Assembly: GCF_041381155.1 (NCBI RefSeq)
Contig: NC_091144.1
Span: 20,469,544-20,533,543, forward strand
Direction of reading: 5' to 3'
From: Argopecten irradians
Taxonomy: Eukaryota; Mollusca; Bivalvia; Pectinida; Pectinidae
Length of the DNA stretch: 64,000 nucleotides
The translations under genes and the position numbers were made by a program. The notes under the pieces are model-generated. The model was not told where the DNA came from and searched no databases. It was given only the letters and a program-made list of their open reading frames with translations. Positions 37,501 through 52,283 of the stretch are shown here, piece by piece (the stretch's first letter is position 1; the number at the start of each line of letters is the position of its first letter).

Positions 37501-40500
37501 CACAACATAGCATAACGTGTACTAAGAGTACTAAACCTCCACCCCCTCGTTTTTAAATACGCTAGGGTACGCTAATAGAGCAAGAATTACCGGGCATTTG
37601 CTATTGTGTAACCTAAAATAATTGTTTTCCGCATTCTGATAAAGACTCCTTATCTTCATTTAAAGGCCAGCTACCTTTCCTAAACAAACAAAAAATTCAA
37701 AAGTTTCTTAAAAACAATAAAAATGATATCGATGGCATAAGATAAGGTTACAGCATCAATCAAATAAACAGAAGACGACTCGCATTATAAATATTTATAT
37801 TTAATTAATTTTAATTAAATTGTTCAGATGGTGGTGATAAGTAGTTTTTACGGTAATATAACTTTTGCGACTACAAAATTATTATTCGAGTTTTACATTC
37901 TCATTTTAAATATTAAAAATCATTTCGGAAAGTCAGTGGGCCTTTAACACTAAGATGTTATATTATAATAGCGATATGTAATTAAGTAATGATATTTTCG
38001 ATTCTATTCCGTATCATTTCTATCTAACGTTGCTGTTCTTCATCTATTAAACTTAGAAGTTAATGACGGGTGTTGTAAATCAAACATCAAACGCTATAGC
38101 TGTCGGAGTCACTGGTCTTAATTATCTATTTTCGTCGAATTTTTGTTTCGTCATATATTACATTTGTATCGAATAACTAATATACTTGTACATACAATGT
38201 AAACACAACCATGGCTCTTAACAACCTTGAAGGCACTTGACAATATCGTTATCATAAGTATGGCAGAAGGCTTTCTCAAGTAGTAACATCCACATGCGTA
38301 TATTGTTTAGAAAGTATGGCGGAAACAAAAAATTAAAACAATCATTTAACTTAAGTGATCTTCACTCGACAATTTTCTCTCCTATCGGTTTTTAATTTAT
38401 ATTAAAAAAGCCAGATATTTCAATTTTGATCATATGTACATCAACAAACTAGTACATATTTGAAAAATGATGAATGTCATCCTACGTATTTTTAAGATGT
38501 GGATAAGTTAGATGATGTTCAATAAAATTGAATATTTGATATGTCGTCAAAGGTATAAACATCGCCATATCGTCGAAGGTGCAAGCCTCACCATAGTTAA
38601 TCTAGGATGAAATTCCTGGTGAAGACATAATTTGTTAAAATCGCATGATAACAGTAAAATTGCTGGGTACGAAATGGCACATTGAACAAGTGTAAAAAAT
38701 CATATCAATCGTGAAACACGATAATTTGATTGATGGTGATGGGGATGAGGATGTTGGCGGCGGTGGTGGTAGTGATAATGATGATGATGATGGGTGTGAA
38801 ATAGTGATGATGATGTATAATGTATGTAGGATGATGGAGAAATTGCATCATTGTTCCAGATATGAATGTATCTTAACCCAAAATCACTAAAATGTTTGTA
38901 GGAAACGACAATGAGCCTGAGACCAAGAAAATGAACCTGCTGTTCCAGAGTTTTAACGAGAATTTGAGCTGGTATACCGACTCCAGTGATCAAGAGCAGG
39001 AGAACAACATCATGCATACTGTGAATGGATATGTTTTCGGAAACCTACCTTCTGAGCATGTCTGTACCGGAGATAACGTCAATATGCACTTTGGTAGTTT
39101 GGGAGACGCATCAGAGCCTCACACGGTGCGAATACATGGTCATAACTTTATCTACATGGGTAAAAGGTAATTATGTGGTTAGATTTCTTTATCATAACCT
39201 TATATAATTCAATTTTGCTTGTTCCGAGAATTTGCATTGGCTTAAAAAATACTTTATCAGCCCATAAAGGAAACAATGGCGTCGCCGTTTGTAACGCCGC
39301 TTCTGATTGGCTGAGATGACGGCGTAGTGATTTCATAGACAAAAGAGTCCCAAAATAAATTTTGAATATTGAAGAGATCATCTTCAGTAATTTGAATTAT
39401 AAGGATTAAATTGAATAGATTTTTTATGTTATGGAGATATAAAACAAAAATCTGAGTGTACTCTCATCATAAACCGTTTATAGTATACTCAGATTTTTGT
39501 GTATATCTCCATAACATAAAAACATAGGAAAAAGTATGATGATGACAACAATATTGTAGCAGGCAGCAAAGGTGTATGATTTCATGTCATATTCTAACCG
39601 TAGAAAAAAGACATGAAACATAGAAAATTGGTGGATGATAATGATGGGGATGGTGATTGATGAGAATGAATGATAGTTATATTAATATTGATGTTGAGAA
39701 TATTGATGGTTTAACTGCTTACATTTCAGACAACCATCATTGCCTATAATCTCTGGACTTACGGTCGATGCTAAATTCCTGGCAATAGAAACCGGTAGAT
39801 GGCTTATGACGTCACAAAATTCAAAATTGATGAAAGGTAAGAGCAAATTTTAATGTTCTATATTTATTAACCATATAATATTGAAGTCTATATAGTCACT
39901 CAGGTTGGCGCATGATTGAGGCGGATGTTTTACTTCATATATGTATCATCAATGAAATTGGATGCATTGGCAAATTAACTATGTCCAAAATGTACATAAA
40001 TCCTTGGAAACTGAGTTTTAAAATGACTCTTTTTAAGTACTTACATTGTTACAATTCAATTAATTTTCTTCTGTATGTTTAAGCCGGGATGCAAGCAATG
40101 GTTGTGGTAGAAGACTGTGAAACTCCACCTTTAGATCACGGGGTGAACGAAGTTATTCGAAAGTACTACATTTCCATTGACAACACAGTGATAAATGGCC
40201 GAAGTGGAACGTAAGTTATAAAAAGGTTCCTTTAGCGGTTTGATTCTAACCACTAATTGTTTCAATACTGGTTAGCCACGTTATATATAAGGGGAGCTAA
40301 CCTCTAGAGAGAAATAATATAAGTGTTAAACTATTCAGTCTGAAGTGATATTTATTCCCAAAATCAATAAAAGGGTTCATTTGAATCCAAACTTAATTAT
40401 TTCATTGTCCATGAACATGCTTTGAATTGACCATTTTTTCTGTAATATTTTAACGTTGTTAAGATGTTTGGTATTTCTTTTTCCCAATTTGGTCATTTCA

Positions 40501-43500
40501 TTTGCAATGGACAGCTTTGAAATGCGTAAAATATTTTATATCTCCTTCTACTGAATGTAGATTCGTCGGGTTTGTTCCCTACGTCGATTCGAAGTTTACC
40601 ACAAGAGTGCAGCGTACACGAGAGGAGGATTACCTGGGTGTCCTTGGTCCAATTATAGAGGCGGAAGTAGGGGACACCATAAAAATAGTGGTGAAAAATA
40701 ACGACACGCGCCCACACTCGCTTCAACCCCATGGTGGTGTTAGGGTCCACAAGTACAACGAGGGAGCCTTTTACAATGATTCCATAGGTAAGTTTGAAAA
40801 GCGAAATATTTGATGGCATTTGCATGTCCTTACAGTCCTTAAAGTTTATATAGTTGTTTTGAGTGGATGTGAATGATAAATATTTATAAACGTGTAAAGA
40901 GCTGAATATAATTGCAATGAAGTGCAATGAAGTAAGAATAAAGTAAGTTTGTTGTTAAAATCAAAATAATTTGAATATGGAAAATAGAGTGAGAGCCATT
41001 ATTTTTTTTAAATATCCTATAAATGGCCACTACCTTTCAAAAGTAGTTAATTTACTGTCAATATTACCATTACCATCGACTTCCTTACAATCTGATTTAG
41101 ATAAATTAAATTGTAATATTCATAGCGCGGGTCGTTTTATGTTTCCTGCCGTCGTTCTGTTTGACGCGCGTCGGTTATCACGGCGCCAGACGGCAAAACA
41201 ACGAAATGAATCTTCACTGTTAACAACCTAGTTTACGCAGACAATCTTGCACTTGGTCAGTTTTATAACCTTCTCTTAGACCATTGATATACAATATCGT
41301 CTATTATTATTTTAAGAAACTTTTTTTTCAGTGCCGCAAAGGTAGTGGGTCTTTAATGTTTACAAATTAGATTCCACTGAACCACTGAACTGTTACTGAT
41401 CTTCAACTACTGCGACTGTGAGGATAGGATATGAAACAAAAATGTTTGCGATATGACCTTGCTATAAGAAATACCATATACATTGTGATGTTAAAACAAA
41501 GGTTTACAATATGACCTTGCTATAGGAAATACCGTATACATTGTGATGTTAAAACAAAAGGTTTGCAATATGACCTAGCTATAGGAAATACCATATACAT
41601 TGTGATGTTAAAACAAAAGGTTAGCAATATGACCTTGATATAGGAAATACCATATACATTGTGATTTTAAAACAAAAGGTTAGCAATATGACCTTGCTAT
41701 AGGAAATACCATATACATTGTGATTTTAAAACAAAAGGTTAGCAATATGACCTTGCTATAGGAAATACCATATACATTGTGATGTTAAAACAAAAGGTTA
41801 GCAATATGACCTTGATATAGGAAATACCATATACATTGTGATTTTAAAACAAAAGGTAAGCAATATGACCTTGCTATAGGAAATACCATATACATTGTGA
41901 TTTTAAAACAAAAGGTTAGCAATATGACCTAGCTATAGGAAATACCATATACATTGTGATGTTAAAACAAAAGGTTAGCAATATGACCTTGATATAGGAA
42001 ATACCATATACATTGTGATTTTAAAACAAAAGGTTAGCAATATGACATTGCTATTGGAAATACCATATACATTGTGATTTTAAAACAAAAGGTTAGCAAT
42101 ATGACCTAGCTATAGGAAATACCATATACATTGTGATGTTAAACAAAGGTTTACAATATGACCTTGCTATAGAAAATACCATATACATTGTGATTTTAAA
42201 ACAAACGGTTAGCAATATGACCTAGCTATAGGAAATACCATATACATTGTGATGTTAAACAAAGGTTTACAATATGACCTTGCTATAGAAAATACCATAT
42301 ACATTGTGATGTTAAAACAAAGGTTTACAATATGACCTTGCTATAAGAAATACCATATACATTGTGATGTTAAAGCAAAAGGTTAGCAATATGACCTTGC
42401 TATAGAAAATACCATATACAGTGTATTGTCAATACTACCGGGAATATCCTAAAAAAATTCTTTACCACTTAAATGTATTTGGGTAAAATCAAATATTGTG
42501 TTCCATTGTCGAATGATTCATTTTAGTTTCTTTTCTGACATTGATTGTGTAGATCATTCTTTTGAAATCCCTCGATGGTGAAGCAATATAAAAGTTTGTT
42601 GTAATAAACAAGAAATGTCGAAATTTGGTAATTATCATTGCAACAGAGAGTGAAAAGGATAAATGACTTAAACAACTTAAAACCTATGTGAGCAAATGCG
42701 TCATTGTTTGGTGGTCGAGTGTGTTTATTTCTTCACAAAGGACGTTTCGTTTTCCATGTTTCTTTTTATTTCAGTTACCTCGCCTATCCCACCAGGCCAT
42801 TATAAGACCTATTACTGGACAGTCTCAGACTGGACAGGTCCTACAGCTCACAACTCACCTTGTATGCCCAGCTATTATACTTCCGGAGTTGACGTCATCA
42901 ACGAAATCCACACAGGCCTGATCGGCCCTATGCTCATATGTCAAAGTGGATTACTGGACAGAATGGTAAACAATAATGTTAATATTTAAAACTGTATTGT
43001 GTAATTTGTGTAAATAACCGAATGTGGCTGGGACAAGCATATTTTGTCGGTATAGCCAAGTATCCGGATTATACAGGTTTAATTCTTATAAATTAGGAAG
43101 GAATAGTCATGGAGACTGAATAGATAAGTGTCGGTTTTGACAAATGACACTTTACATAATACTTCTTTGCGTATTAATGGCTTTTAAGGTATTCGCTTAT
43201 GTAGAAACATGGGTTTTTAATTATTGTTTGATCTCTTTGATTTGACAGAAGAACCATACAAGTACTTACTAAGTATATACCCGATAACAAACTTCCCTTC
43301 GCGATTTTCCCAAGATAACAACGTTCGAACATGTTTTATTCTGTATTGAGATGCCTAGTTATGTTCATGGTTCCATCTTTAAATATCTTTGTTCGATGCC
43401 GCGGCGACCGAGTGGTTATGATGTCAAAAGCTAAAACTAAACAAATAAGCAAAAAATGTTCTATGCAGATACCTGGAGCACCTGGGGATCTATTTCTGTT

Positions 43501-45412
43501 TTACATAAGGAGCAATGCTGAAGGAAGCGATATCATTCACGGTAAGTAAAATTTTACATCATATTAAGTATTCCACTTTCTTTTATTTCACTCTTGGAAA
43601 AATGTTTCCTCTAAAAGCTTTCTGCGACTAGAAATGTAAATTAAAATATCAAACGTATTTCAAAAGTAAAATATTCAAAAGAGCAACATAAGAGTCAACT
43701 CATTTGATTTTGTCTGATAAGTTTGATAATGTCAATCCACTTAAAATTGGCATAAAGTTGTTCTGATTATGTGAAATTGGTATAATTCTCGGGTCATGTT
43801 CAGGTAAAAATATTTTCATGTGAAAATGACTTCAAGACATTTCTCATGTGTGTGCATGAAAATTACTCTGAAATGATATGATAGCATGAACTATTTTGCA
43901 GGGCTGAACGGATTTCCAGCTAGTTCCTTTCCGAGAATAGAAATGCCAAAAGGACATACTGCTCTACTACATGCCATGAATGTAGGTTCTGACGACATGG
44001 CGTCCTCTATCTTCGCTGATGGTATACCGTTTTCCCTAGGCGGCGCCAATGTATTCACCCTCGGACTGTATCATGGTCTGATGAGGTCATTCCAACTCAA
44101 CGGACGAAAAGAAGGTAAATGATGTACTCAAGTCGTTATGTAGGAATTCAATGAAATTTCGTAACAAAACAAAAACAAGAAAGAAAAAAAATAATGAGGC
44201 ATTATTGATTATATACAGGAAAAGTAAGAATCGGGTAGAAACCTATATTTGATTTAAAACGATTTGACGCGAAAAACCGCAGATTGTTGTAATCCCTGAT
44301 ATCACTTTATGACATCAGTTTCTAGTTTTTGGTTTATTTTGGTTGATCGATTTTAACATCGTTTTAGGACAATGGACGATAAGTAATACAGCTGGAAGCG
44401 AATTTTCCTTCGACTTTCGAGTAGGGTCTGGTTTAGAGGAAAGGGATCCATTGACAATCAACGTCAATGAAACATTTTACATCGCGATTCAACGCCAGGA
44501 CTTTGATTATACCGATAGATGGATAGGTGAAGACGATTGGAGGAGGTTTGTGTTTCATATCACAGCGTGTAAAGCACACAGTTGAATAAGAAATCATAAC
44601 GACATTCCTGATTGATTGATTAATTAATTAACTAATCAATCAATCAGGAATGACGTTATGATGATTAATTAATTAATTAATCAATTAATCAATTAATCTT
44701 AATGCATTTGTTCAATTCATATGGAGTTAGTGTGTCATTAGGTGTTTACATCTCCCATCCCCTTTAATTGTACATACTGTGTTTTTAAACAATTGAATAA
44801 ATACCATACGCTAATTATTCAATGACTTCGTTTTTCACATTACATTATACCAATATTTACAGGATACTATGAAAACTTGTCGTTTCTACATTGGTTAAGG
44901 TATGAATATGTAAATTTTTTAATATTTTTTTTTAATTTTTTTCCAATTTCATTGATACATAATATCTCATTAACACATCACCGTCCTCATCCTCATCAAT
45001 TAATTCACATCATTCACATCATAATCAGTCTTACAAAACAATAATTATCCTCACAAATACATCAATATTGAACACAAACAATACATTATATCATAATCAT
45101 CATTATCATCTTCCTCCATCATCATCTTCCTCCATCATCATCATCATCCTCCATCATCATCATCTTCCTCCATCATCATCATCATCCTCATCATCATCAT
45201 CATCATCATCATCATTTTCATGATATTATCATCAATCATCATCAAAATCATTATCACAATCATCGCCATCACATAATCAGTCATCACCATCATATAATCA
45301 GTCATCATCATCTTCATCTTGATATCATCATTAATCATCATCATACCATCATGTCGTCGTAGATCATGATTCATCATCATCATCATCATCATCATCATTT
45401 TTTAAACAATAG

Positions 45413-45456
<44 letters not shown>

Positions 45457-45978
45457 TGTAACATCATGATCAAGACACATCATCGTCAATTACTTAGCTA
45501 TGATCATTCACATCAAAACATCTGATATCAATTGATAAAAACTATACAGGTACAAAATGGAAATCTATATCAGACAACTGCACTCTTCTCTACCATCCAT
45601 ACTCACACTCAAGTCTCACTCATTCAGGTACTTGCACCGACACTCGCACTACTCATACATACCTGTAGATGAAAAAGAAAAGGAGAGAGCGAGAGATAGG
45701 GATTAGGTGGGTGGGGTACATTGATTCACGTACTATATATATTGCCCACACCCCTATATGTGCATAAGTATCTTTACCACTCGCACTTCACAATAGTACT
45801 AAGGTTTACAGATCACACCCACACAAGCCTCACAAACCTCATCATGTACACACTCGCACACCTTCACATACATGCCCTTATACACTATCAATCAAATATA
45901 TTTTTGAAAATAATACTTTTGTAAGGAAGAGAGAGAGAGAGAGAGAGAGAGAAGGAAGAGAGAGAGAGCGAGCGAGAA

Positions 45979-46051
<73 letters not shown>

Positions 46052-49000
46052 GGATTTATATATGTTATGATGTATTATTTGATATATTATTTATAGTTGA
46101 ATGTATCGGCAAAGTCTCATAGCTACATGTACATGTATGTATGTATATATAATGTGGTGTGGCAATATTCATGTACATGAACCAAATACCCTGGTACAAA
46201 TGTATAATAATACAAACAACTTACAGATCTAAGATAGGTTTCCATTTTCTCCAGTTTAAATCAAAATGGTTTCTGATATCTTCATTTTTACTGTTATTTA
46301 TATACTTTTAAGTTAAAAAAATTGTTTTTAATTGCATTCAAAAGAACGTTGAGACTCAATGATTTGCTAAGGCATCTAGATTTGTAAATATATTGTTTAA
46401 TAACATGTAATATTTCATTATCGACATAGCTGCAGTGTTCCGATACTATTCCGAACAGAAATGATTCCTTATTATAAGCAAATGGGATAAAAATGTCCAA
46501 CATGTTTTCAAATCTCTGAAGAAGTGCTCGAACTTCTACACATTCCCATAGACAGTGGATAATAGTTTCATTTTCAAAGTTACAGAAAGAACATAATGGA
46601 CTAGGTTTTAATTTAATTTTAACAAGAAAAGTGAAAGTTACCAAAATGTGATGAATGATTCTAGCTTGAAGCCGTTGTAAAAAGTATGTAGATCAATCAT
46701 TTTAATGCCACCATCTATAAAATTTTGAATAAGGATATCTTTTTTAATCTTATGACATTTTCCATTCCATAAAAAATCAAACAGGAGAGTGTTGACTTGT
46801 TTAATATATTTCTCAGGTGGATTTGGCAAGGTAATAAATAGATAATTTAGTTGTGAAATTAATAGTGACTTAATGATATTGATTTTGCCTAATGGAGTCA
46901 GACTTCTTCTTTTCCAAGTATTTATAAGTGATTTAAGTTTGACTAATTTCTTATCAAAGTTCATTTTAGGAATCTGACTCAAGTCAGCTGAAAAGTCTAT
47001 TCCAAGGAAAGTAAACTGATCTTTACCCCACTGTAAGTTTAGGTCAGGGCGGAAAGTTACATCACTGTATTTACATCGCCCTATCCAAATAATTTGTGTT
47101 TTACTGGTGTTGATATTCAGACCAGAGATTTTGGCAAAACTATTCAACTCGAAAATAGACTCGTTAAGCGATTGCTCTTGGCCGTTTAAAATTAGCCCAG
47201 TGTCATCTGCATACTGAACATTTAGAATTGAAACATTTTCAATATCTACCCCCTTAATATCAATATTATTTCGGATTCTTGCTGCTAGAATTTCCGCATA
47301 TAGTATAAATAAATAGGGTGCAACCGGATCTCCTTAATATTGCCGCCTTGATTAATTGAGGCACTTACATTATAATGAAATATTTTAACCCATTTTCTGA
47401 TGTCTTCTCCAAAGTTAAAAAAAAATTAATACACTATCAATAAACCTCCAGGACACTGAATCAAATGCCTTTTCGAAATCTATTAACATTAACATACCTG
47501 GTAGGTTTTGTTCCTCTAAATACTGCATTTCATCATATACTGTTCTTATATTTTCCCCGATATATCTTTTCGATAAAAATCCTGTCTGGTCTTCATTTAT
47601 GATTTTTACTAAAACTGATCTAATTCTATGAGAAATAATACCAGAAGCTATTTTATAGGTGACATTTAACAGAGTAATTGGTCTCCATTTTTTCTTTAAA
47701 TAATGGCGTGGCTTATTTCCCTTGGGTATACAGACTATTACACCATGTCTCTGGGTGACTGAACACTGACCTATTGAGAAACCATAGTTTAAAGAACGTA
47801 CAACAAAATTACCTAAAAATCCCTAGAAAAATTCTGATTTAAAACCGTCGGACCACGGACTTTTATTGTTTTCATACCTTTAAGAAACTGCCCAGCTTAG
47901 TCTAATGTTATTATACCTTCTAAACAATCAGAGGTACTGTTATCTAGCTTTGGAACATTACACTTACTCAAATGAATTTCTAAGTCAGTATTTTCTACTT
48001 CCCTAAATTTATATAGGTTTTCATAAAACGACCTTACTTCTTTTAAAATATCTTTATGCTTAGTAACAATTTCGTCATTCTCTTTTTGAATTTTTGGTAT
48101 AATTTGGAAGTAAAATTTCTATTTTTTAAATTAAAAAAAAAATATGATGTAGGTTTTTCTCCCTCTTCCATCCATTTTGCCGTAGATCTAACTAAGCTCC
48201 CCTTGATCTTTTTTAAACGAGTCGATTCCAAATCTTTTTTAAGTCCCTCTAATTGCCTCTGATCTGGATTAGCTTCAGCCTCAAGAAGTGCAATAGAATT
48301 TTTTAGCTTATCTTCTCTGCGATTATTTTGCTTTTTCCTAAATGAAGAATAAGATATTGTTCTACCCCTTATTTCCATTAATAATGTTTCTAAAAATAGC
48401 CGATCATTTATTGAAAACTATAAGTCACTTTCAAGAATGTAACTAAGATTATTTAAATTATAAACAGGAAGACAATACTGCAGCTTGATGTTTTTGATAC
48501 AGGTTTTCACTGGGTCCAAATATTAAGAATCATACAGAAGAGAATTGTTAAATTTCCACAAACCCTTCCCCTTTTTAAACTCATTCAATTCGGTCAGAGT
48601 GATCGGAGCGGTATGAATTTGTAATAATGAGTACAAAATCAATTATATTATAGCTTAATTTTTACTTACACTAGAAGCTAACAATTGATTAATTTTTTAT
48701 TATTATTTTCCAGTTTACAAGAGGGGACATATCGGACAGGACCCAAATTCACGAAGGCTATGTTTATTTGTTATAAGAGTGATTTCTTTTGGTATTGTAC
48801 AAGGAAATCAATGGGTCAACGACCAACAATACGTACAGTAGCCGGAACCAAAATCAAAATAGGTGCGACTTATTGGTTTTATCTGTACAATCACCGTAAA
48901 AATCAACATAGGCACGACTTATTGGTTTTATCAGTTCAATCGCCGTCCAAATCAACATAGGCACGACTTATTGGTTTTATCAGTTCAATCACCGTCAAAA

Positions 49001-52000
49001 TCAACATAGGCACGACTTATTGGTTTTATCAGTACAATCGCCGTTAAAACCAACATAGGTACGACTTATTGGTTTTATCAGTTCAATCGCCGTCAAAACC
49101 AACATAGGCACGACTTATTGGTTTTATCAGTTCAATCACCGTCAAAAATCAACATAGGCACGACTAATTAGTTTTATCAGTACAATCGCCGTTAAAACCA
49201 ACATAGGTACGACTTATTGGTTTTATCAGTTCAATCGCCGTCAAAATCAACATAGGCACGACTTATTGGTTTTATCAATACAATCGCTCAAAATCAACAT
49301 AGGACGACTTATTGGTTTTATCAGTCAATCGCCGTAAACAACATAGGTACGACTTATTGGTTTTTACAATCGCCGTCAAAACCAACATAGGTACGACTTA
49401 TTGGTTTTACAGTATGACATCATTCGCCGTCAAAACCAACATAGGTACGACTTATTGCTTTAATCAGTTCAATCGCCGTCAAAACCAACATAGGTACGAC
49501 TTATTGGTTTTATCAGTACAATCGCCGTCAAAATCAACATAGGCACGACTTATTGGTTTTATCAGTTCAATCGCCGTCAAAACCAACATAGGTACGACTT
49601 ATTGGTTTTATCAGTACAATCGCCGTCAAAACCAACATAGGCACGACTTATTGGTTTTATCAGTTCAATCGCCGTCAAAATCAACATAGGCACGACTTAT
49701 TGGTCTTATCAGTACAATCGCCGTTAAAACCAACATAGGTACGACTTATTGGTTTTATCAATACAATCGCCGTTAAAACCAACATAGGTACGACTTATTG
49801 GTTTTATCAATACAATCGCCGTCAAAATCAACATAGGCACGACTTATTGGTTTTATCACTACAATCGCAGTCAAAATCAACATAGGCATGACTTATTGTT
49901 TTATCTCTACAATCGCCGTCAAAACCAACATAGGCACGACTTATTGGTTTTTATCACTACAATCGCAGTCAAAATCAACATAGGCACGACTTATTGGTTT
50001 TTATCACTACAATCGCAGTCAAAATCAACATAGGCATGACTTATTGGTTTTTATCAGTACAATCGCCGTCAAAATCAACATAGGCACGATTTATTGGTTT
50101 TATCACTACAATCGCCGTCAAAATCAACATAGGTATGACTTATTGGTTTTATCACTACAATCGCCGTCAAAACCAACATAGGTACGACTTATTGGTTTTA
50201 TCACTACAATCGCCGTCAAAATCAACATAGGTACGACTTATTGGTTTTATCACTACAATCGCCGTCAAAATCAACATAGGATGACTTATTGGTTTTATCA
50301 CTACAATCGCCGTCAAAATCAACATAGGCATGACTTATTGGTTTTTATCACTACAATCGCCGTCAAAATCAACATAGGCACGACTTATTGGTTTTATCAC
50401 TACAATCGCCGTCAAAATCAACATAGGTACGACTTATTGGTTTTATCAGTACAATCGCCGTCAAAATCAACATAGGTACGACTTATTGGTTTTATCACTA
50501 CAATCGCCGTCAAAACCAACATAGGTACGACTTATTGGTTTTATCACTACAATCGCCGTCAAAACCAACATAGGTACGACTTATTGGTTTTATCACTACA
50601 ATCGCCGTCAAAAACCAACATAGGTACGACTTATTGGTTTTATCACTACAATCGCCGTCAAAATCAGTATAGGCATGACTTATTGGTTTTATCACTACAA
50701 TCGCCGTCAAAATCAACATAGGCATGACTTATTGGTTTTATCACTACAATCGCCGTCAATCAACATAGGCACGACTTATTGGTTTTTATCAGTACAATCG
50801 CCGTCAATCAACATAGGCACGACTTATTGGTTTTTATCAGTACAATCGCCGTAATACCGTTAAATTACACTTGAAATTACGTATCTGAAAGGTGGAGTGT
50901 AAATTTGGACCCAATACAGTGTATGTCCTATCAAAGTTGTGTTTAATCTGTTTTGCGTTTGCGTGTTGGTAGGTTTGTGTATGTCCTATCAAAGTTGTGT
51001 TTAATCTGTTTTGCGTTTGCGTGTTGGTAGGTTTTATTTCCTCTGAGTAAAATAAAGAAAAAACGTTATCCAGAAATTGGCCACTAAAAGACGAAGCAGA
51101 CAAATTAACGTTTCCTACAATTTCACAGATGTAAAATTTGATCAATTACGATGAAATAATCCATTTTTGGAAAAAATATACTTAAACTTTATCACTTGTA
51201 ATATCTAAAAACCTTTAGCTATTTTTTCATGTGTTATTTCAAATGGTGACACTCATCCCGGTTACATTTTTTATCTTTGAATTTGTATGAGAACGTTACA
51301 TGCGTTTTTATATAAAACGTTAAATGCGTTTTTATGTAAATGAATACCCCAGGGGATTTAAACCATTAAACGAATCTTATCAGTTGATTTTGTATTTATT
51401 TAATTTATCAAATTAAATTAGATTAAATTAAAGTATTCACTATCTAATAATGTGTTTTTACAAGTAAGTAGTACGATAAGAAGAGTTATCACTCCTGTTT
51501 CTCTCCATTTCATAGTTACCTATTTACGAAAATTCTTATGTTTGCTTTGTCTATTATATATATTTTTTGCGTCGTTTAGTTTTTCAAAACAACAGTACGC
51601 GGAACTTCTCGATGTATTCGCCTGGCGTGGTTATAAGACGGGCGGACGGTGGTACAAGACTTGTGGTACATCCCTGGGAACAAGTAGAATTCATATGGAC
51701 CATACCGGAGTCGATTGGACCTGGAAGCGGAGATCAAGACTGTGTATTAAGGGTAGGTTGTATGCTTGTCATTTAAATTGTTAAGAAAATCTATAGAGCA
51801 TTCTTGAGACCGAGGTCTACAAATATCACAAGTATACTTGACATAATTCACTCAATACATTATCGACTTAAAAAGGCATTCAAATATAACGGTGGAATTT
51901 CTGGTTATTAAAACAAGATATTAAAATTCGAAAATTTGATCATTTTAAATTTCATTAAAATTCGCGTAAAATTGCGGAACAGACATTTGTATTACCCTTC

Positions 52001-52242
52001 ATATGTGCAGAACACTTTGAAATAATTTTAGCCACTGAGATGATCATAAAGATTTTCGAATTTAGATTTTTGAATAAAAAAATTGTATGCAAACAAAAAT
52101 ATTCTTTTCTCCCCTCTCGTATACAGCTAATATTTCACACGATCATTGGTTGCGGATCATTGGTTGCTGTGCACAGTTCGTTGTGCGTGTATTTCTTGTT
52201 AATCGTTATGTATCAGATGTGCCAAATATGATATTTTATAGG

Positions 52243-52283
<41 letters not shown>

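Noticed and set aside
45144-45398. Methionine-rich minus-strand frame
   Set aside because: Direct translation of the CAT microsatellite.
48845-50855. CRISPR-like regular repeats
   Set aside because: Units follow each other directly without unique spacers, and the DNA is clearly animal; it is a minisatellite.
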